Assembly: GCA_041159745.1 (NCBI GenBank)
Contig: JBEAXP010000046.1
Span: 1-62,090, forward strand
Source of the DNA: Casp-actino8 sp041159745
GTDB taxonomy: Bacteria; Actinomycetota; Acidimicrobiia; Acidimicrobiales; Ilumatobacteraceae
DNA: 62,090 bases
Direction: 5' to 3'
In this document: positions 1-5,930 of the stretch, in pieces
How the letters are laid out: each line of letters starts with the position of its first letter
Position numbering within the stretch: the stretch's first letter is position 1
The notes under the pieces: generated by a model
What the model saw: only the letters and a program-made list of their open reading frames with translations
The model's database searches: none
What the model was told of the DNA's origin: nothing
Program-made: the position numbers and the translations under genes

Positions 1-415
1 ATTGGTCGATGGTGATTTTGAGCGAGGTGCACACGGTGCGGTTGCCACTGGTGACGTTGACGGCGGTGGCGTTGTCGGCCTTGTTCCAGATGAGCCAGTT
101 TCCGCAGTTGCGGCAGAAGAATCCGTTGAGTGCGACGAAGGTGGTGGGGGCTTTGGGTTCGGGGTTTTTGGTCCAGATGGCGATCAGGTTGGTGTTGGTG
201 GCGATGAAGTAGCGGCGGGTGCCGTCGGATGGGTCGTCGAGGAGTGGCAGGTCGACGGGGATGGTGGGTGTTGTTGTGTTGGCCCAGCCGGTGAAGGTGT
301 AACCGGGTTTGGTGCAGTCGCTGGCACCAGGGAGATATCGGTAGCCGAGTGACACCGATGTCCAGGGTTCGGTGCGAGCAGTGCCGTCGGTGCAGGTGCC
401 GCCGTTCGGATCGAA
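1..415 (-). repeat. C-terminal module, copy 1
   Basis: Nearly the same DNA recurs at 2400-2815 in the same orientation. It encodes the InlB-like segment plus the Cys-rich/Ig-like tail of both secreted proteins. Similarity stops abruptly just upstream of the GATCCGAACGGC codons, where the two genes switch to unrelated N-terminal domains. The copy may continue beyond position 1. Confidence 0.85.
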
Positions 416-1867
416 CCGACTGGTGAGAAGTGCAACCGTTGCTGCTGTTTGGCAGGAACTGTTGTTGAGGGCCACCAGAAAGAAAGGTGTGTCGTCCGCG
501 CACGCTCCCCAGACGCTTCCTCGACCGGGAATCGCAGTCGGCTCACCGATGAGGTAGTAGCTAGCGTCCGCCGTCGACCACCGGCCGTCAGGATTGTGGA
601 ATTCGTTGCTCCGCGCGATTGTGCCGCTCCCCAACCTATTCACAACGCGGATGAGTCCATAGGAGTGTTGACCGTTGATGTCGCCGGTTGTGTAGACGTT
701 GCTCACTGTTATGTTGCCGCTGAACAAGTTCGTCACTTCCGCGATGAGGCCGCCGGAGTGTTGACCGTTGATGTCGCCGGTTGTGTAGACGTTGCTCACT
801 GTTATGTTCCCGCTGAAGAAGTTGATCACTTCCGCGATGAGGCCGCCGGAGTAGTCGCCGTTGATGTCGCCGGTTGTGTAGGAGTTGTTGACGGTTATGT
901 TGTCGTAAGCCTGCGAGATGAGCCCAGCGGTGTAGTTGCTGCCGCCGTTGATGTCGCCGGTTGTGTAGGAGTTGTTGACAGTTGCGTAGTTGGATGCTTG
1001 TGAGATGAGTCCAGCGGTGAGAATGCCGCTGCTGTTGATGTCGCCGGTTGTGTACGAGTTATTGACAGTTGTGTAGTTGGATGCGAGCGAGATGAGCCCA
1101 GCGCTGAGATCGCCGCTGCTGTTGATGTCGCCGGTTGTGTAGGAGTTGTTGACAGTTGTGTAGCTGAATGTGCGCGAGATGAGTCCAGCGGTGAGAATGC
1201 CGCTGCTGTTGATGTCGCCGGTTGTGTAGGAGTTGTTGACGGTTGTGTTTCCGTATGCCTGTGAGATGAGCCCAGCGGTGTTGTCGCCGCTGCTGTTGAC
1301 CTCGCCGGTTGTGTAGGAGTTGTTGACGGTTGTGTTTCCGTTTGCGAGTCCGATTAGTCCGCCGGAGTATTCGTCGGTGACGTTGCCGGATGACGATACT
1401 TTCGTAACAGTTGTGTCGTAAGCGTCACGGACCAACCAGCCACCTCCAGCTGCTAGTGAAGTCGAGCCACCTGCGGCGAGGTTGAGGTTGCTGATTGTGG
1501 CTCCAATAGTTTGGAAAAAGAGACCACCGATTGCTGACGTCGTGACGTTGAACGTGATGGTGTGGTTACCTCCGTTGTAATTCCCTCTGAACGGGTCTAG
1601 GTGGCCGAGTTCGACGGCGCTTGGGTCATCAACCGTGAAGCTTGCGGTCTGGATCACGGAGGCGTACCGACAGTCAAATAAGTCGGTCTTTAAAGTCGTG
1701 AGATCGGACTCACCTCGGATCTCAAAGACATCATCTGAGTTGCCGTCGGTGAGGCCACACACTCCCACTCCGTTAGCGAGAGTCGGTGCCGGAGCGACGA
1801 AGTTGACCCCGGCGATCGCCATCACGATCAGAAGAAAGTGTCGGAAAGCGTGTCGAGTTGTATTCAT
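1..1867 (-). CDS. secreted GLUG-repeat surface protein (3' end beyond window)
   Basis: One continuous reading frame of 622 codons runs from ATG at 1867 off the left edge with no stop. The start is preceded by GGAG about 9 nt upstream. Residues 1-31 are a signal peptide (basic start, FLLIVMAIAG core, cleavage near TLA-NG). About eight repeats of 28-31 residues follow, built on TVNNSYTTGDI and GGLI motifs, matching the GLUG-type repeats of bacterial adhesins. Next comes an InlB/Flg_new-like segment (DPNGGTCTDG, GYTFTGWA), then a Cys-rich tail (FCRNCGNWLIWNK) nearly identical to that of the protein at 2290-3588. That paralogue predicts roughly 36 more residues beyond the window. Likely exported and surface-associated; ligand unknown. 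DNA is more AT-rich than the core genes. Confidence 0.85.
   Translation of the reverse strand, partial: MNTTRHAFRHFLLIVMAIAGVNFVAPAPTLANGVGVCGLTDGNSDDVFEIRGESDLTTLKTDLFDCRYASVIQTASFTVDDPSAVELGHLDPFRGNYNGGNHTITFNVTTSAIGGLFFQTIGATISNLNLAAGGSTSLAAGGGWLVRDAYDTTVTKVSSSGNVTDEYSGGLIGLANGNTTVNNSYTTGEVNSSGDNTAGLISQAYGNTTVNNSYTTGDINSSGILTAGLISRTFSYTTVNNSYTTGDINSSGDLSAGLISLASNYTTVNNSYTTGDINSSGILTAGLISQASNYATVNNSYTTGDINGGSNYTAGLISQAYDNITVNNSYTTGDINGDYSGGLIAEVINFFSGNITVSNVYTTGDINGQHSGGLIAEVTNLFSGNITVSNVYTTGDINGQHSYGLIRVVNRLGSGTIARSNEFHNPDGRWSTADASYYLIGEPTAIPGRGSVWGACADDTPFFLVALNNSSCQTAATVALLTSRFDPNGGTCTDGTARTEPWTSVSLGYRYLPGASDCTKPGYTFTGWANTTTPTIPVDLPLLDDPSDGTRRYFIATNTNLIAIWTKNPEPKAPTTFVALNGFFCRNCGNWLIWNKADNATAVNVTSGNRTVCTSLKITIDQ
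640..1385 (-). repeat. tandem GLUG-coding repeats (84-93 bp units)
   Basis: About eight in-frame units, each carrying on the plus strand a near-invariant gatgtcgccggttgtgta core followed by variable bases. Unit length is 84 bp in the central copies and about 93 bp nearest the C-terminal side. DNA identity between units is high enough to favour copy-number change by recombination. The repeats are coding, so they are not a CRISPR array. Confidence 0.8.
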
Positions 1868-2115
1868 CCCGCCCTCTCCGACAATGTCGCGCGATTGTTG
1901 CGTACAACGTGCAAGTGTAGGCGAGAAACAACGAGGTGATTTGACCTGTTTAGTTCAAGCGATTCGCACGTTCGCGAGGAACAGCAACCTTTGCCTGAGA
2001 AGAACGTCGCCCCGACCCATGGATGTCGATTGTGGGTTGCGTGTTATTGGCGACTCCCGAACTGACCTGAGGGAGTTCGCAGCCGAAGAATGACCCAGCG
2101 CTTTGAAAGTTCTCT
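1868..2115. other. intergenic region upstream of the GLUG protein
   Basis: No convincing gene. The minus strand has a GGAGAGGG ribosome-binding region next to the 1867 start. Two small dyads lie close to it: ACAAT-ATTGT at 1881-1898 and GTTG-CGTA-CAAC near 1897-1908. They could be an operator, but nothing identifies a regulator. The rest holds nothing I can name. Confidence 0.4.
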
Positions 2116-2183
2116 GGAGCCCGAGAGGGGAATCGAACCCCTGACCTACGCATTACGAGTGCTCTCCGATGGTAACCCGGGAA
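2116..2183 (-). pseudogene. tRNA-Thr(CGT) 3'-part copy, att-like remnant
   Basis: Positions 2116-2162 are identical over 47 bp to 3623-3669 and cover the acceptor 3' strand, T-arm, variable region and anticodon loop of the intact tRNA-Thr, in the same orientation. Beyond 2162 the sequence degenerates: the D-arm is shortened and the anticodon stem lost, though an ACCCGGG similar to the acceptor 5' strand remains at 2175-2181. It cannot fold as a working tRNA. Either it is the duplicated 3' end left by site-specific integration at the tRNA, or a decayed tandem tRNA copy. Confidence 0.75.
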
Positions 2184-2289
2184 ACACTGTGAACCGTCTG
2201 TGCAGGGAACTCGTGCCGAGTGGGATTTCTTGAAACGCTGTGAAACGGGGAGAGATGCGGGAAATTTGCGGGATGAACTCGCGGGTTGG

Positions 2290-3588
2290 TCAGCGTGGGG
2301 TTGTTGCGGTGATTGGTGGGCTGCTGGTGGTTTCGTTGGTGGCGGTGAGTGTGTAGGTGATGGGTCCGCGCGGTGGTTGGGGGTCGTGGCACAAAGTCCA
2401 TTGGTCGATGGTGATCTTCAGTGAGGTGCACACGGTGCGGTTGCCACTGGTGACGTTGACGGCGGTGGCGTTGTCGGCCTTGTTCCAGATGAGCCAGTTT
2501 CCGCAGTTGCGGCAGAAGAACCCGTTGAGTGCGACGAAGGTGGTGGGGGCTTTGGGTTCGGGGTTCTTGGTCCAGATGGCGATCAGGTCGACGTTGGAGG
2601 CGACGAAGTAACGCGGGACACCGTCACTGGGGTCGATGAGGAGTGGCAGGTCGACGGGGATGGTGGGTGCGGTGGAGCGTGCCCAGCCGGTGAAGGTGTA
2701 ACCGGGTCGGGTGCATTCGCTGGCACCGGGCAGATAGCGGTAGCCGAGCGACACCGATGTCCAGGGTTCGCTGCGAGCAGTGCCGTCGGTGCAGGTGCCG
2801 CCGTTCGGATCGAGCGTCGCACGCCAGATCGGAGTGAGTGGAGGTGCCGGACTCGACACTGTCGGGAACGTGCAGATGCTGAGCCCACCTGCGGTGGCGG
2901 CGTAGATCGTGTTTCCGACTGCGTACACACCGCGAACGACGTTGTTTCCGAGGCCGTTGGCGGTGGTGACGTTGGTGAAGCTTGTGGCGCTGTTGGTGGA
3001 GATGCTGAGCCCTCCAATGGTGGCGGCGTAGATCGTGTTTCCGACTGCGTAAACACCCCAAACGGTGTTGTCTCCGAGACCGTCTGAGGTGGTTCTGTTG
3101 ATGAATGTTGTGGCACTGTTGGTGGAGACGCTGAGTCCACCCTCGGTGGCGGCGTAGATCGTGTTCCCGACTGCGTACACACCAGTAACGACGTTGCTTC
3201 CGAGTCCGGCGGAGGTGGTGACGTTGGTGAAGCTTGTGCCGCCGTCGGTGGAGATGCTGAGGCCACCAATGATGGCGGCGTAGATCGTGTTCCCGACTGC
3301 GTACACACCCCAAACGAAGTTGTTTCCGAGTCCGGCCGAGGTGGTGACGTTGGTGAAGCTTGTGCCGCTGTTGGTGGAGATGCTGAGCCCACCACCAACA
3401 GTGGCGGCGTAGATCGTGTTCCCGTCGGCGTAGACACCATTGAGGAAGTCGTCTCCGAGGCCGTTGGCGGTGGTCTTGTTGATGCACGTTGGCTGCGAGG
3501 CGCGCACTTCGACCGGGGCGACGCCGAGACTGAGAAGTGTCGACAGCAGAGTCACCACCGCGACAATCGATCGATTCTTCATCGGCAT
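2290..3588 (-). CDS. secreted Asp-box propeller-like repeat protein
   Basis: 432 residues. Signal peptide about 1-30 (VVTLLSTLLSLGVAPVEVRA). Five repeats of 41-43 residues span about 41-240, each with GLGxN, GVYAVGNTIYAAT and GGLSISTNxxTSF; the STDGGTSF type is an Asp-box (BNR)-like motif, so a beta-propeller-like fold is inferred. Residues 258-432 repeat the C-terminal module of the left-edge gene: an InlB/Flg_new-like segment (GYTFTGWA near 296-303), four Cys and an Ig-like end (YTLTATN). The plus-strand complement of GGAGG precedes the start; ATG 3582 is an alternative. The gene lies just downstream of tRNA-Thr, transcribed in the same direction, and is bounded on the other side by the tRNA 3' fragment. 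No catalytic residues recognised. Confidence 0.85.
   Translation of the reverse strand: MPMKNRSIVAVVTLLSTLLSLGVAPVEVRASQPTCINKTTANGLGDDFLNGVYADGNTIYAATVGGGLSISTNSGTSFTNVTTSAGLGNNFVWGVYAVGNTIYAAIIGGLSISTDGGTSFTNVTTSAGLGSNVVTGVYAVGNTIYAATEGGLSVSTNSATTFINRTTSDGLGDNTVWGVYAVGNTIYAATIGGLSISTNSATSFTNVTTANGLGNNVVRGVYAVGNTIYAATAGGLSICTFPTVSSPAPPLTPIWRATLDPNGGTCTDGTARSEPWTSVSLGYRYLPGASECTRPGYTFTGWARSTAPTIPVDLPLLIDPSDGVPRYFVASNVDLIAIWTKNPEPKAPTTFVALNGFFCRNCGNWLIWNKADNATAVNVTSGNRTVCTSLKITIDQWTLCHDPQPPRGPITYTLTATNETTSSPPITATTPR
2400..2815 (-). repeat. C-terminal module, copy 2
   Basis: Near-identical to 1-415 at DNA level, same orientation, offset about 2,399 bp. It codes for residues 258 to about 396 of the propeller-like protein. 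High DNA identity beside wholly different N-terminal halves indicates a recent duplication or recombination of a cassette or domain. Confidence 0.85.
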
Positions 3589-3624
3589 CCCCCCTCCACA
3601 ACCTGGTCAGCCCCGAGAGACCGG

Positions 3625-3697
3625 AGCCCGAGAGGGGAATCGAACCCCTGACCTACGCATTACGAGTGCGTTGCTCTACCGACTGAGCTACCCGGGC
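3625..3697 (-). tRNA. tRNA-Thr (anticodon CGT)
   Basis: 73 nt fold into a standard cloverleaf: acceptor GCCCGGG/CTCGGGC, D-arm GCTC/GAGC, anticodon stem ACGCA/TGCGT with loop CTCGTAA (anticodon at 3664-3662), T-stem AGGGG/CCCCT with TTCGATT loop, discriminator T. CCA is not encoded. Its 3' part is duplicated at 2116-2162, the usual footprint of integrative elements that use tRNA genes as attachment sites. Confidence 0.95.
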
Positions 3698-3722
3698 AAT
3701 GACTCGTCAGGCTAGCGCCCGG

Positions 3723-4238
3723 TCATTCGGACGCCCATTTCGTTCCGGGCAGGTAGTAGCGCTTGGCCCAAATACCACGAGGGTCCTCCCCGCTCACGGG
3801 CATGCGCCAGGTGACGATCCGACTCGAGGCCGCCGCAAGATCGATGGAGCACAACGCCCGCGGCTGGTCGTCGGTGCCATCGACGTATCCATCGGCCCAC
3901 TCATCGGCCACATAACGCTTGGCGATGAGGCGATACGTGTCGCGCCATGCCAAGTCGTCACCGGGCGGATGCTTCACGACCACGTTGCCCTGGATCATCA
4001 CCTTGCGCCACGGTGTTTCGTCCTCGTCGATCGACACGCCCGCCCGCGGATCGCGGACGATGTTCTTCCAGATGATGGCTGGAGAGCGAGGTGTGAACAA
4101 GAACTCGTGACCGATCACAATGAACCACAAGGGCAACACCCGGGGCATGCCGTCGGCATCGGTGGTTCCGATGCGCGCAAGGTGACCTCGCTCCTGCAGG
4201 AAGTCATCAACTTCGAGGTCGGTCAGTCTGGGCATCAC
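3723..4238 (-). CDS. PPOX-class flavin/F420-dependent oxidoreductase family protein
   Basis: 171 residues with the split-barrel pattern of the pyridoxamine 5'-phosphate oxidase superfamily: an N-terminal LARIGTTDADGMPRVLPLWF strand pair, the central IIWKNIVRDPRAGVSID and a late RIVTWRMP. The actinobacterial members are often F420- or FMN-dependent reductases of unknown substrate. The ATG overlaps the holB stop by one base (TGATG), so it is probably the last gene of the topA-tmk-holB unit. A second in-frame ATG lies one codon downstream. Cytoplasmic; the substrate cannot be read from the sequence. Confidence 0.8.
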   Translation of the reverse strand: MMPRLTDLEVDDFLQERGHLARIGTTDADGMPRVLPLWFIVIGHEFLFTPRSPAIIWKNIVRDPRAGVSIDEDETPWRKVMIQGNVVVKHPPGDDLAWRDTYRLIAKRYVADEWADGYVDGTDDQPRALCSIDLAAASSRIVTWRMPVSGEDPRGIWAKRYYLPGTKWASE

Positions 4239-5317
4239 TATCTCCTGATGGACGGCAACGACATGAACAGTTCTTCGAGCAGGAGTCGCTCGTTCACATT
4301 GCGAGTGAGCGCGTTGCTGGCCCGCCGGATCGACGACACCGCATCGGCATAACCGATCACTTCGTGCGGTGCCGCTTCGTCGGTGAGTCCCGACATCGCA
4401 TCGCGATAGACGATCGAGAGAGCTCGGAGACCCGAGCGCAGTTCATCGGTTCGAAAGCGGCGCAGCTCGCGTTTATGGCGTTCGGTCAGGGTGCGTCGCC
4501 CGCTGCCTCGCTCTCCGAGCAACTTGGCGCGCTCTTCGAGCGTGGCGAGTTCCTGCCCTTGTTTGGCCTTGTACGGCTCGAGGGCCTCTTCGATTGCCGC
4601 ACTGATGTCAGCCACCAGAGCAATGGCTGCGGAAAGCGAACCGTCGAGGCGCTGTGGAATCGCGGTGAAGAGACGCATGCGCTCACTCATCTTCGGATCG
4701 CCGACGAGAACACGGGCGCGATCGAGATCGCCGGCAGCGACACGCGCGACCTCGTCGGCCACGTCGGACTCGCAACCTTCGGCGATGAGTGTGGCGGCCA
4801 CGAGTTCGTCGGAGACCGGCCCGAAGTTCAGCCGCACACTGCGTGACGCGATGGTGGCGAAGGTGTCGGGCACCTCGTCAGCCAACATGACGATGATCGT
4901 CTGCCCGTCGGGTTCTTCGATGGTCTTCAGCAAAGCCGAACGGGCGATGTCGGCGAGCAAGTGGAACTCGTGCACGATGATGACGCGAGTCGAACCTTCG
5001 ACCGCCGTCCGATCGGCCAACTTCACGATTTCCTCGCGAGCCTGCTCGACGTCGATGGACGCACCCTCGCGCTCGAGTTCGTGCACGTCGACGTGAATGC
5101 CGCGCATCACCAGATCGGCGATTCGCCCACCGGCGTTCTCGTCACCTTGGAGGCGCACCGCGGCGAAGGCGCGGGCCGCAGCCTCCTTGCCGCATCCACT
5201 CGGGCCGACGAACAGATACGCGTGGGCCGGCGAGGCACTCAGTGCGCGCAGTTTGGCGACGGCATCGTCCTGGCCGATGACGGCATCGAACACCGATGAA
5301 GTTGCCGTACGAGCCAT
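4238..5317 (-). CDS. holB: DNA polymerase III delta' subunit-like clamp-loader ATPase
   Basis: 359 residues. Walker A GPSGCGKE at 38-45, a divergent Walker B (RVIIVHEFHLL, 111-121) in which the usual acidic pair is HE, then LLKTIEEP at 129-136 and an IASRSVRL sensor-like segment near 155-163. These are hallmarks of DnaX/HolB AAA+ proteins; KTIEEP is typical of delta'. The ATG at 5317 lies one base past the tmk stop, and tmk-holB adjacency is widespread in bacteria. The frame stays open upstream into tmk, but that extension is not protein-like. Role: opens and loads the sliding clamp. Confidence 0.85.
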   Translation of the reverse strand: MARTATSSVFDAVIGQDDAVAKLRALSASPAHAYLFVGPSGCGKEAAARAFAAVRLQGDENAGGRIADLVMRGIHVDVHELEREGASIDVEQAREEIVKLADRTAVEGSTRVIIVHEFHLLADIARSALLKTIEEPDGQTIIVMLADEVPDTFATIASRSVRLNFGPVSDELVAATLIAEGCESDVADEVARVAAGDLDRARVLVGDPKMSERMRLFTAIPQRLDGSLSAAIALVADISAAIEEALEPYKAKQGQELATLEERAKLLGERGSGRRTLTERHKRELRRFRTDELRSGLRALSIVYRDAMSGLTDEAAPHEVIGYADAVSSIRRASNALTRNVNERLLLEELFMSLPSIRR

Positions 5318-5318
5318 G

Positions 5319-5930
5319 TCAGAGCCCGAGCGTAGATCGCACGTGCTCGAGGATTCGACCGGCCAGTTCGTCGACCGATCGCGTCCCGTCGACCACCAGC
5401 CATCGCGCCGGATCGGCCTGGGCCATTGCTCGGAAGCCGTCGACGATGCGCCGGAAGAACTCGGCTCCCTCGCGCTCGAAACGATCGAGGTCACGGTTGG
5501 CCAGTCGCTTCAGAGCCTCGTCATGTTCGATGTCGATGAGGATCACCAAGTCGGGCCAGCAACCGTCGAGAGCCCAGTCGTTGATGCGTTTCACCGATTC
5601 GAGATCGAGACCGCGACCGTAGCCCTGGTACGCGAGGCTCGAATAGACGCTGCGGTCGCTCACCACGGTGCGTCCGGCATCGAGGTTCGGGGCGAGCACT
5701 TCGGCGCGATGTTGCGCTCGATCGCCGGCGATCAACAAGGCTTCAGCCACCGGACTCAGGTGTGTGTTGGCCGGATCGTGCAGCACGTTGCGGATTCGTT
5801 CACCGATCCGGGTGCCACCGGTCTCGCGGGTGAGCACAGCCTTCAGCGACTCGGCCAGGCGCACGGCCTGGGTGGACTTGCCGCAACCCTCGATTCCTTC
5901 GAGCGCGATGTAGCGACCCGCCGTTGTCAC
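5319..5930 (-). CDS. tmk: thymidylate kinase
   Basis: 203 residues, normal length. P-loop GIEGCGKST at 12-20, the DRS motif at 92-94 (SDRSVYSSLAYQG) and a LID region with Arg residues (RDLDRFEREG). It phosphorylates dTMP to dTDP. The start codon overlaps the topA stop by 4 nt (ATGA), implying translational coupling in the topA-tmk-holB-PPOX unit. Confidence 0.95.
   Translation of the reverse strand: MTTAGRYIALEGIEGCGKSTQAVRLAESLKAVLTRETGGTRIGERIRNVLHDPANTHLSPVAEALLIAGDRAQHRAEVLAPNLDAGRTVVSDRSVYSSLAYQGYGRGLDLESVKRINDWALDGCWPDLVILIDIEHDEALKRLANRDLDRFEREGAEFFRRIVDGFRAMAQADPARWLVVDGTRSVDELAGRILEHVRSTLGL

Noticed and set aside
640..1385. Regularly spaced repeats resembling a CRISPR array
   Set aside because: Units are in one open reading frame, repeat a peptide motif, and the spacers are also repetitive; no cas genes nearby.
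2184..2289. Short direct repeats gaaacactgtgaa / gaaacgctgtgaa near 2181 and 2233
   Set aside because: Only two imperfect 13-bp copies, no dyad, no link to a known regulator.
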